Below are positions 33,426 to 41,049 of a stretch of 42,012 nucleotides of DNA, one piece after another. The notes under the pieces were generated by a model. It was not told the origin of the DNA, did not search any database, and saw only the letters and a program-made list of their open reading frames with translations. The stretch comes from Candidatus Zipacnadia bacterium. GTDB lineage: Bacteria; Armatimonadota; Zipacnadia; Zipacnadales; UBA5352. Within the stretch, counting starts at the first letter, position 1, and each line of letters begins with the position of its first letter. The stretch covers positions 1-42,012 of the forward strand of contig JALGTR010000003.1 in NCBI GenBank assembly GCA_029821265.1. The letters are read 5' to 3'. The translations under genes were made by a program, and so were the position numbers.

Positions 33426-33988
33426 TCGCGCTCACCCCTGGCTTTCGCGATGGCTTCTGCGATGCGAGGCGGCAATCGGCGGCCGCAGCGACGCCCGCCC
33501 TGGCTCGTGAACGCCCGTCTGGCGGGGGTAGAGTGACAGATCGCAAGCGCCAGGGCGTCCGAGACGTGGTCGGGAGACGGGGCCTCCGAAAGCCGCAGCG
33601 TCTGGCAGACCATCTGCCGAACCTGCTCCTTCGTCGCCCGCCCGTTTCCCGTGATCGACTTTTTCACCAGCGACGCGGGGTAGCTCTCCACGGCAACCGC
33701 TCGCTGTGCGGCGGCGAGGATGATCACCCCACGGGCGTGACCCATCATGATTGCGGTGCGCGGGTGGGGGTACTCGGCGTAGAGGTCCTCGACGACCACG
33801 CGCTCAACCTCGAACTCGTCGATGATCGAGACCAGCGCCTCGTGGATACGATGCAGCCGCAGAGGCAGATCCTCGTCGGCATCGGTGCTGATGACACCGG
33901 CCTCCACGACGCGACATGCGCCGTTCTCGGCGTCAATAATCCCGTAGCCGGTATCGGCGAGTCCGGTGTCTATTCCGAGGATTCGCAT
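33422..33988 (-). CDS. ruvC: Crossover junction endodeoxyribonuclease RuvC
   Basis: Resolves Holliday junctions with RuvAB, 188 aa. The track ORF runs to 34588, but the ATG at 33988 follows GAGGAG and gives the canonical MRILGIDTGLADTGYG. Catalytic acidic residues are visible as Asp7, the Glu in VVVEDLY, and the Asp pair in SPDHVSDALA. The tail is unusually basic (about 30 residues with RRCGRRLPPR), perhaps for extra DNA contact. Its own promoter lies directly upstream, leaving a very short leader. Confidence 0.95.
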   Translation of the reverse strand: MRILGIDTGLADTGYGIIDAENGACRVVEAGVISTDADEDLPLRLHRIHEALVSIIDEFEVERVVVEDLYAEYPHPRTAIMMGHARGVIILAAAQRAVAVESYPASLVKKSITGNGRATKEQVRQMVCQTLRLSEAPSPDHVSDALALAICHSTPARRAFTSQGGRRCGRRLPPRIAEAIAKARGERE

Positions 33989-34007
33989 TTCTGTCGCTCC
34001 TCGGGCG

Positions 34008-34037
34008 ATTATATCACGCTCGCGAAGGGGGTGTAAA
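34008..34037 (-). promoter_or_regulatory. sigma70-type promoter of ruvCAB
   Basis: Minus strand: TTTACA (34037-34032), an 18-base spacer, and a perfect TATAAT (34013-34008). Transcription would start near 34001, about 13 bases before the ruvC ATG, just leaving room for the GAGGAG ribosome binding site. I see no clear LexA-type box. Confidence 0.65.
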
Positions 34038-34180
34038 GCGCGCCAGACCTCGCGCGCCCCGGCCTCACGCCCCTTCGTCCGGTCTTCCACTCCCGCGGGC
34101 AGGAACGGCCATCGCTGGCGGCGAATCTCCTCCAGAGAAGCCCGGATCGCCCCAGCAGGGCCTGAGGAGGAGACCAGCTC

Positions 34181-34570
34181 ATGGAAATCGTCGTTACGAA
34201 TGATGGCATGAACTATCACGCAGAGACGAGCGGTGGGACGGAACTCGATATCGTTTTCGGCCCCGGCAAGCCTGACGAGGACACAACGATGAACCCCGTT
34301 GAGCTTTTCGTCAGCAGCCTGGGCATGTGTATTGCCGCCATGCTGCGCAAGTACTGCACCGAGCACAACCTCGACTGCGGCGAGATTCGCGTGCGCGTGC
34401 AGGATGAGTGGGAGCCCGGCGATCCGATGTGCAAGGACATCCAGGTGGAGGTCGAGGTCGAGGGGGACTTCGATCAGCGTCGCAAGAACGCCTTCCTGAA
34501 GGTTGCAGAGACCTGTCCGGTTCACCAGACGATCTCCTCCTGCGATGGCGTCAATATCACGATTCTCTGA
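34181..34570 (+). CDS. OsmC/Ohr-family protein
   Basis: Small OsmC-superfamily protein, 129 aa. Members are usually thiol peroxidases that reduce organic hydroperoxides. The family pattern NPVELFVSSLGMCIAAML holds the peroxidatic Cys, and the second Cys sits in VAETCPVHQTI. The central strand-rich half (IRVRVQDEW...IQVEVEVEG) and length match short YhfA-like members better than Ohr. A strong GAGGAGGAG ribosome binding site precedes the ATG. It is transcribed divergently from ruvC and is followed by a hairpin, so it appears monocistronic. Confidence 0.88.
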   Translation: MEIVVTNDGMNYHAETSGGTELDIVFGPGKPDEDTTMNPVELFVSSLGMCIAAMLRKYCTEHNLDCGEIRVRVQDEWEPGDPMCKDIQVEVEVEGDFDQRRKNAFLKVAETCPVHQTISSCDGVNITIL

Positions 34571-34607
34571 CCCTCGCGCGATCAGCATCTGCCGTGCGGC
34601 AAGCGAT

Positions 34608-34633
34608 TGGCGGCGCCGCCCCTGGCGCCGCCA
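34608..34633 (+). terminator. terminator-like hairpin after the OsmC-like gene
   Basis: TGGCGGCGCC (34608-34617) and GGCGCCGCCA (34624-34633) form a perfect 10-bp stem with a 6-base loop, 38 bases after the stop. No T-tract follows. Confidence 0.55.
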
Positions 34634-34746
34634 TCAGTGATTCGGCTCCTCGCATCCGCGGTGGAGGCGAGGACGCCCTGACGGCGAATAGTGGTGCACC
34701 TGTTCGGGGCGCGCCCCTGCAATCTCCACGCGGGAGTGATCTGAAG

Positions 34747-37353
34747 ATGCGGCGCATCACCGCAGTCATTGTGCTTATGGTGGCCATCTCAGCAATGGCC
34801 AGCGCAGAGCAGGCGGAGATGGTGCTTCGCGACGGACAGATGGGGTATTTTGGCGTTGCCGATTTCATGATGTACGCCCCGCCGTCCGTGGCGAACGTCA
34901 ACTACGGCGATTTCGACCACATGAGCACCGGGATCAACCGCTGGAACGAGAGGTACGCGTGCGTCGTGCGCTTCGACCTCTCGCACATCCCGGCAGGCCT
35001 GCAGGTGACCTCCGCTCGACTTCTTCTGCACGCCCGCGACGGAGGCTACCCATACCGCGACCTCGTCGTCACCGCCCGCGCGCTCACCCCCGAGAACGCC
35101 GGCTGGGTCGAGGGCTCCGGCGATGGCACCCGAGTGCCAACCCCCGGCGCCCCCTGCTGGAACTGGCTGGCGTACGACAGCCGTCGTTGGGCCGGCGAGC
35201 CCGGCGCGGCGGCGGCGGGCGTCGATTACAGCACTGACTGGGGCGCCGAGGCGACGGTCCCGCAGGAGGGCGGTGTGGAGGTCGCTTTCGAGCTGCCTCC
35301 CGAGGTCGTTCAAGGCTGGATCGACCGTCCGGCAACGAACGCCGGCATCCGCCTCTACCCCGAGATGGCCCGGGAGCCGGGTGATATTGCGGCATTCGAC
35401 AGCTCGGAGGCCGAGGAGCCCGATCATCGCCCGGCGCTCGCCCTGACTGTCGAGGGAACCGGTGATGCCTTCGCCCGGCTGGAACGATCGCGCGCGACCA
35501 CGATCCTCAGCGAGGCCGAGACCCGGCTTGCGGCCGCCCGTGGCCGATTCGCGCAGTGGGGCCCTCCGGCCGGTATCGAGATGCGCCTCCATCGGCTTAC
35601 GCTGCAGCTGCGGAATGCACGCGCTCGCCTCAATGAGGTCGAAGATCCCGTGGCTCTCGCCCGCTCCGTACTTGAGGGCCAGATCAGAGCGATCGACGCA
35701 CTCAGCCGCCGACTTCCCATTGAGCGTGGCCGCGATTGGGTCGCCACCCAGGGTGGCACGCGCGATTTCGCGCTGGCCGTCGAGTGGCCGACGGTCAAGG
35801 TCTTCCCCGAGGGCGAGCTGTTCAGCGCCGAGTTCGCAACCAGCGCAACCGTGCGACTGGCCCGCAATGAGCACGAGGCGACTCAGATCGTCGTCGTGCC
35901 CCTGCGCGGCGACCTTGAGGGCGTATCCTGGGAGGTCCGCGGCTTCGATACCCCGGGCGTGAGCGTCTCTGTCGCGCCCGTGGGGTTCGTCGAGTCCCAT
36001 CGCCCACAGTTTGCCGATACCTCTCCGCGCACCGACTGGTGGCCCGACCCGATCCTGAGCTTCATGGACGAGGTCGACGTCCAGCGCGGCGATGTCCAGC
36101 CGCTCTGGGTCGATGTCCACGCATTGGAGGACGCTCGCCCGGGTCTTCACCAGGGCGAGGTCGTTGTCCGTCCGCGTGGCGGCGAGGCGCGCAGCGTGCG
36201 CCTGCGGGTCGAGGTCTTCGACTTCGCCCTGCCAACGGAGCAGCATCTGAAGACGATCTGGGGCATGAGCGAGGGCAATTTCGGCAAGTACTACGGTGAG
36301 CGCTATGATGAACGGTTCGCGTGGCGGTATGCCGATATGTTCCTCGACCATCGCATGGCGGTGGCCGATCTCTACCGCACCCAGCCGACCGGCGTCGAGG
36401 GCGAGGACAGCATCTACCACTTCGCCAGTGTCGAGGACCTTCAGCGCCTCAGGCAGCGTGGCTCAGGCTGGTGGAACATCGGCTACGTCCTCGCGCCCGA
36501 GCACGCCCTCAAGCGCGAGCCGTGGAGGGGCATGACCTACGAGGAGTACCTCCAGGACTACGTGCGCATCCTGCGCGGCGAGCTTGAGCGCGTCCGCGCA
36601 TCCGACTGGCCCGAAGACCGCCTCGGGCTGTACTTCCTCGACGAGACACGCAACTTCGAGGCCCTCGCTCGTGCGGCTCAGGTGATGAGCGAGAACTTCC
36701 CCGAGATCCCGCTGATGACCACCGGCTACGACCGCAGCTACGGCACCGAGGAGACCGAGGTCTCGAAGTACCTCGACATCTGGGTGCCGCTGACCCCGCG
36801 CTATCATGAGGATCGCGAGAAAATCGCGCAGGGGCGCAAGCTGGGCAAGCAGGCCTGGTGGTACATCTGCGTCGGCCCGCGCGACCCCGGTGCGCTGAAC
36901 TGGTTTGTGCAGTATCCGGCCATCCGCGCGCGTCTGCTGATGGGCGCGGCCGCCCGCAAGTATCGGACCGACGGCTTCCTGTACTACCGCGTGGCCGGCT
37001 GGTCCGAGAACGACAGGCCGATCACCGGAGGCCCCTACACTGACTGGATCCCGGCCTACCACGCGCAGAGTCTTCCTGATGGCGACGGGCAGATTATCTG
37101 CGCCGGGCCCGACGGCCCGCTGGCGACCGTGCGGCTCGAGAACATCCGCGACGGCCTCGAGGATTACGAATACTGGTGGCTGCTCGACGAGCTGATCGCT
37201 TCAGGCGAGGCGTCTGAGGAGGCGCTGGCCGCTGCCGAGGTGCCGGACACGCTGCTCACAAGCGTCCACGAATACTCCGAGGACCCCGAGCTGCTGGCCG
37301 AGGTCCGCCTGCGGGTGGCCCGAGCGATAGAGGCAATGATGCGGCGCAGGTGA
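34747..37353 (+). CDS. exported DUF4091/GH123-like glycoside hydrolase
   Basis: Exported 868-aa protein. The track frame begins in the OsmC-like gene; the ATG at 34747 follows GGGAG and opens a signal peptide (RRITAVIVLMVAISAMASA|EQ). Residues about 25-235 form a DNRLRE-like beta-sandwich (VVRFDLSHIPAGLQVTSARLLLHA). A helical linker (~240-325) with Arg/Ala-rich coiled-coil character follows, then a beta module (~340-500) and a TIM-barrel-like region (~505-860). The barrel holds YFLDET, placed like the Asp-Glu pair of GH123 N-acetylgalactosaminidases. The terminal LENIRDGLEDYEYWWLLDEL is the DUF4091 signature. It likely cleaves an external glycan; specificity is not predictable here. Downstream genes run the other way. 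Confidence 0.88.
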   Translation: MRRITAVIVLMVAISAMASAEQAEMVLRDGQMGYFGVADFMMYAPPSVANVNYGDFDHMSTGINRWNERYACVVRFDLSHIPAGLQVTSARLLLHARDGGYPYRDLVVTARALTPENAGWVEGSGDGTRVPTPGAPCWNWLAYDSRRWAGEPGAAAAGVDYSTDWGAEATVPQEGGVEVAFELPPEVVQGWIDRPATNAGIRLYPEMAREPGDIAAFDSSEAEEPDHRPALALTVEGTGDAFARLERSRATTILSEAETRLAAARGRFAQWGPPAGIEMRLHRLTLQLRNARARLNEVEDPVALARSVLEGQIRAIDALSRRLPIERGRDWVATQGGTRDFALAVEWPTVKVFPEGELFSAEFATSATVRLARNEHEATQIVVVPLRGDLEGVSWEVRGFDTPGVSVSVAPVGFVESHRPQFADTSPRTDWWPDPILSFMDEVDVQRGDVQPLWVDVHALEDARPGLHQGEVVVRPRGGEARSVRLRVEVFDFALPTEQHLKTIWGMSEGNFGKYYGERYDERFAWRYADMFLDHRMAVADLYRTQPTGVEGEDSIYHFASVEDLQRLRQRGSGWWNIGYVLAPEHALKREPWRGMTYEEYLQDYVRILRGELERVRASDWPEDRLGLYFLDETRNFEALARAAQVMSENFPEIPLMTTGYDRSYGTEETEVSKYLDIWVPLTPRYHEDREKIAQGRKLGKQAWWYICVGPRDPGALNWFVQYPAIRARLLMGAAARKYRTDGFLYYRVAGWSENDRPITGGPYTDWIPAYHAQSLPDGDGQIICAGPDGPLATVRLENIRDGLEDYEYWWLLDELIASGEASEEALAAAEVPDTLLTSVHEYSEDPELLAEVRLRVARAIEAMMRRR

Positions 37354-37375
37354 GGTGCGACGCGAGGCGGTCTGT

Positions 37376-37969
37376 TCAGCCCTGCCGGCGGCCCGCGGCG
37401 GGCCCGAACACGAGCTCCCCGCCCACCGCCAGCAGCTCATCAAGCGGTGGACCGGCCGTCTGCTCGATATCACAGTGTGACGCGAGGTCGCGGACCAGCG
37501 CCACCATGCTGTCATGTCTCCCGCGTCCGGCGTATTCCACGAGCAGATGCCGCGGGGCTCCGCCCTTTCGCGTGTAGTCGATCTCCATCCAGGCGCGTGA
37601 GATGGTGTCCTGCAGCAGTCCCGGACGGGCGTAGCGAAAGCTCCAGGTGAGCCCGCGAACGCTCGCCAGCGGCACCCACTGACGTCCGCCGAACCACTCG
37701 CGCAGACAGATCTGGGTGTCGCTGACGATCACCGCCGGCATGCTGGCGCTCAGCAACGCGTAGACCCCCATCGCCCCGAACGTCAGCGCCGCCAGTCCCG
37801 CCATGGCAAGGCGATTCTCGTCGCGGAGGTAGTCCACGCGCAGGTGCCCGAACGTCAGCGCTACAGCTAACACCAGCAGCAGGGCCCCGGCCAGATACCC
37901 CAGCGGCGAGCCGGTGCGGTACGCCCTCACCTCGCGCTCGTCGTCCCCTGCAGCGCTCCGTGGTCGCAC
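37376..37969 (-). CDS. small membrane protein with PH-like domain
   Basis: 197-aa protein of no firmly recognised family. Two hydrophobic helices (about residues 23-43 and 55-77) form a hairpin, followed by a cytoplasmic beta-rich part (VIVSDTQICLREWFGG, then PLASVRGLTW) that resembles bacterial PH-like domains. It starts at GTG 37969 with GGGGAG nine bases upstream. It lies downstream of the Gfo/Idh/MocA gene but is separated by a strong hairpin, so it is probably transcribed alone. The overlapping frame 37512-37979 is a shadow. Confidence 0.75.
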   Translation of the reverse strand: MRPRSAAGDDEREVRAYRTGSPLGYLAGALLLVLAVALTFGHLRVDYLRDENRLAMAGLAALTFGAMGVYALLSASMPAVIVSDTQICLREWFGGRQWVPLASVRGLTWSFRYARPGLLQDTISRAWMEIDYTRKGGAPRHLLVEYAGRGRHDSMVALVRDLASHCDIEQTAGPPLDELLAVGGELVFGPAAGRRQG

Positions 37970-38050
37970 TCGCAGGCACTCCCCGGACGCTCAGATGACC
38001 CTCGGATCAGATTACCCCCTCAGCTCCCGGGAGACCTCCCGTACATCACG

Positions 38051-38078
38051 GAGCCGCCGCATTGCGTCACGGCGGCTC
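38051..38078 (-). terminator. terminator-like hairpin after the oxidoreductase gene
   Basis: GAGCCGCCG (38051-38059) and CGGCGGCTC (38070-38078) form a 9-bp stem with a 10-base loop, 26 bases past the stop of the minus-strand oxidoreductase at 38105. It likely ends that operon. Confidence 0.5.
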
Positions 38079-38104
38079 TCACGGGGGTTACACCTGACGG
38101 GGCG

Positions 38105-39097
38105 TCACTCGAGGACGATCGTGCTTCCGACCGCGGCGCTCTCGGCCGCCGCGTTCATGACCCGCAGCACCGGCACCATGTCGTGAATCGTCGCGATCGG
38201 CTCGCGGCCGCTGCTGAAGGCGTCCAGTGTGTCCTCAACGTAGTAGTCGTAGACCTCCAGCCCGTTCATCCCGCCGACGTGCTCGTTCTCGCCGTCGCGG
38301 ATCAGCAGGTCCTCGTCGCCCACGTCGCCCCCAACGTGCAGCGCGTCCGTGGTCACCGAGAAGTATCGCTCGTAGCCCTCAGGGATCGTGTACGCAACCT
38401 CACCCACGCCGATCGCGCCGGTGTCCCTTCCCACCATCATGACCGTGGTGTGGTCCTCGATCTCGGCGTTGCGGAGGCCGTGGCTCCAGCGCGCCGTAAC
38501 CTCGCCGACGTCGTCGATGAGGTAGATGAACAGGTCGATCACGTGGGGCCCGAAGTTGAAGAGCGGACCTCCGCCCGCCTTCTCGGGATCGAGCATCCAC
38601 TCGCAGTGTGTCTCGCGGTACCGCTCTGGACTACCGGCCAGCAGGCGGTAGTAGTAGTGCACCGGCCCGCCCAGCTCTCCCGCCTCGCGCATCTCGCGTA
38701 ACCGCTGCACCACGCCATAGTAGCGGCTTACCAGTGCGACGGAGGTGAACAGATCCTTCTGCTTGGCGCGAGCCGCCACCGGCTGGAGCATCCTCCAGTC
38801 AAGGCCCATTGGCTTCTCCATGTGGAATGGCTGCTCCCGCTGCACGAGCTCAGCGGCGATCTCCGTCATCCGGTCGTGAGATGCCGATGACCACACGATA
38901 TCGCACTCGACCTCGTCAAGCAGCTTCCGGAAGTCCGTATACTGCGGGCAGCCGAGGTTGAACTCGGCCTCGATGCGATCGCAGGCATCCTGCTCAGGGT
39001 CTGAGATCGCGACGATCTCGACATCGCGCTTGAGCAGCGCTGGAAGGTAGAATTCGGCGGCGTGCCAGTGTCCGACTCCGATGAAAGCGACTCTCAT
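38105..39097 (-). CDS. Gfo/Idh/MocA family oxidoreductase
   Basis: NAD(P)-dependent sugar or cyclitol dehydrogenase family member, 330 aa. The Rossmann fold starts FIGVGHWHAAEFYLPAL (with GxGxxH rather than GxGxxG), and the conserved HMEKPMG supplies the catalytic-site Lys near residue 94. The C-terminal alpha/beta domain contains GGGPLFNFGPHVIDLFIYL with the conserved His. The protein has no signal peptide. Its ATG overlaps the stop of the upstream coiled-coil gene (ATGA), so translation is coupled despite no obvious functional link. Substrate is not predictable; this family is heavily expanded in carbohydrate-degrading bacteria. Confidence 0.92.
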   Translation of the reverse strand: MRVAFIGVGHWHAAEFYLPALLKRDVEIVAISDPEQDACDRIEAEFNLGCPQYTDFRKLLDEVECDIVWSSASHDRMTEIAAELVQREQPFHMEKPMGLDWRMLQPVAARAKQKDLFTSVALVSRYYGVVQRLREMREAGELGGPVHYYYRLLAGSPERYRETHCEWMLDPEKAGGGPLFNFGPHVIDLFIYLIDDVGEVTARWSHGLRNAEIEDHTTVMMVGRDTGAIGVGEVAYTIPEGYERYFSVTTDALHVGGDVGDEDLLIRDGENEHVGGMNGLEVYDYYVEDTLDAFSSGREPIATIHDMVPVLRVMNAAAESAAVGSTIVLE

Positions 39098-41049
39098 TGC
39101 TCTGTCTCCTCGGTCTGGTTGGCTGTATCCGGCGTGGTGTCCTCACTCGCGGCTGGAGGCGGTGCGATGATCGGCTCGTCGCCGCCCAGCCCGCGCAGAT
39201 CGATCTGTGGAGCGTCCTCTCGCGGCGGCGCCGGCAGTTCACGAGGCCTGTCGGACGACTCCGGCCCCGGCCGCTCGTCCAGCGCATCCTGCGCAACCAC
39301 ACGCATGCGCCCGACGCTGCGATCGACGACCTCCTCGGCCTGCTCGTACTCGTGCTTCACAATCAGCTCGCGGGCCTCTTCGAACATCTCCTCCAACTCC
39401 GCAGTGTCGACGTCCGTCTCGTCCCGCAGCCTCGCGTACATCTCCCCGGCAATGCGCATCTTCGTCCGCACGCGCTGCTCAGGCGTCATATCCTCCAGCG
39501 GCGGTCCGCCCCGCTCGCTTGGTTCAACCGGCGAGGTGATCGCTGCCAGCACCTGCCGTGCGATCTCCGCCTGGTTCGCCTGGAACTCATCCTCCGGCAT
39601 CTCCCGCACACGCTTCAGGATTCCGGTGACCCGTGCGGCGATCGCCTCCATCTGCTCCTCTCGCTGCTGCTGTAGGGGGCCCTCCGGGCGCTGGCGCCCC
39701 TGCTGGCCCGAGCGCACCTGCTCCTGGGCCTTCGAGATCGCCGTCGCCATCTGTCGCCGTCGTCCGAGGATCGCCTCCAGCGCGTCCTTCGCCTCAGAGA
39801 GGATGCTGCGGACCTGTTCGGCGTTCTTCTCGCGCACCGCCACCGCCGCGTTCGTCACCGACTCCTGGATCTGCGCCAGGTTGCGCATCTCCGTCTCCAT
39901 GACCTGGTTCATGAGGTTTGCGACGAAACGCAGGAAGCCGAGCTCCGGCGCAACCCGTGGGCCGCCCGGCCGCTGCGTCGGACGGGCCGCCCTCGCGCCG
40001 GCGCCCATCCTGGGCGCCCTCTGCAGCGCCCCAAGGGCCTGATCGATCAGCTGCTCCGCGCGCTCGTAGCGTCCGCGTCTTGCCGCCTGCTCCGACTGCT
40101 GCGCCAGCCTTACGGCCGCGCGCACGTCGCGCCGCTGCTGCTGCGCCCTCTTGAACGCCCCGCCGAAGGTTTCCAGCTTCTGCTTGAGCGTGTCAGGCAC
40201 GCGCTGCTGCCCGTTGTCGCCCATGCCCTGCGCCGCCTGCCTGAGCAGGCTCTCGACCTTCTCTGCGTCTCCGGCCTCTGCAGCCCCCACCATCTCATCC
40301 CGCAGCTTCTCGAGGTCCGCCACCTCCGCCCCCTGCTGCTCGGCCCGCCGGATCGCCACGCTGAAGCCGAAGAACCCCCGCCACAGCTCCTGATGTGCCT
40401 TGAAGAAGTCCTTTGCCGCGGCCGATAGGTCCTGCGCGCGATCGGGCGACGGCAGTTGCGGCTGCCCGCCACCCTCCGCGTCCTGCTCCCGGTCGCTCTC
40501 ACCCGGCATCGGCAGATCCTCGCCCGGGGGCGAGACGGTCTCGGGCGTCCCCAGCGCCTGCAGCGCCTTCTGCACCTCCGACCAGTCCCCCTCATCGACC
40601 GCCCGCTGCAGCCACGCCAGTCGCCGCTTTGACGTATCGCTCGCCTCCGGGCCGGCGTATGCCGCCTCCAGCCGATCGATCGACTGCATCAGCGCCTGGC
40701 CCATCCCCCTCTGCTCGCGGTAGAGCAGCACCGTCGTGATCGTCGTCACGATCCCGATGATCGCCATGACGACGACGAGGGACGCCACGTACGTCGCGGC
40801 TCGCGGCGGCCTCCGATCTCCCGGCGGCTCAGGCAGCTCGCCGTCAGGCGCCGGCAGTTCGTCGGGCAGCGCTGCAGCGTCGGGGCCGTCGTCTTCGGCG
40901 GCCTCCGCCATCCCCGGGGCCTCGCCCATCTCCTCGGAGTCGTGTTCGCCCCCCGGTTGCCACCGCTCCCCGCGCGGCTGCTCCGGCGACAGCCCGTCCT
41001 CGGGCTGCTCCCTCCGCCGGTCGTCGCGGTCATCGTCCAAGACGTTCAC
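39094..41049 (-). CDS. single-pass membrane protein with extracytoplasmic coiled coils
   Basis: 651-aa protein, not recognised as a known family. Residues 1-83 are acidic, proline-rich and disordered-looking (cytoplasmic). A single transmembrane helix spans about 85-110 (YVASLVVVMAIIGIVTTITT). The remaining ~540 residues are mostly helical, rich in Gln, Arg, Glu and Ala, with coiled-coil and TPR-like stretches (RRGRYERAEQLIDQAL, EEARELIVKHEYEQAEEVV) and a Pro/Thr-rich acidic tail. It starts at GTG 41049, overlapping the stop of the upstream nuclease gene (GTGA), and its own stop overlaps the next gene. A scaffold or envelope-anchoring role is possible but unproven. Confidence 0.78.
   Translation of the reverse strand: MNVLDDDRDDRRREQPEDGLSPEQPRGERWQPGGEHDSEEMGEAPGMAEAAEDDGPDAAALPDELPAPDGELPEPPGDRRPPRAATYVASLVVVMAIIGIVTTITTVLLYREQRGMGQALMQSIDRLEAAYAGPEASDTSKRRLAWLQRAVDEGDWSEVQKALQALGTPETVSPPGEDLPMPGESDREQDAEGGGQPQLPSPDRAQDLSAAAKDFFKAHQELWRGFFGFSVAIRRAEQQGAEVADLEKLRDEMVGAAEAGDAEKVESLLRQAAQGMGDNGQQRVPDTLKQKLETFGGAFKRAQQQRRDVRAAVRLAQQSEQAARRGRYERAEQLIDQALGALQRAPRMGAGARAARPTQRPGGPRVAPELGFLRFVANLMNQVMETEMRNLAQIQESVTNAAVAVREKNAEQVRSILSEAKDALEAILGRRRQMATAISKAQEQVRSGQQGRQRPEGPLQQQREEQMEAIAARVTGILKRVREMPEDEFQANQAEIARQVLAAITSPVEPSERGGPPLEDMTPEQRVRTKMRIAGEMYARLRDETDVDTAELEEMFEEARELIVKHEYEQAEEVVDRSVGRMRVVAQDALDERPGPESSDRPRELPAPPREDAPQIDLRGLGGDEPIIAPPPAASEDTTPDTANQTEETEQ

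Noticed and set aside
34789-36420. 543-aa minus-strand ORF
   Set aside because: Antisense to the DUF4091 gene, with no family motif or ribosome binding site.
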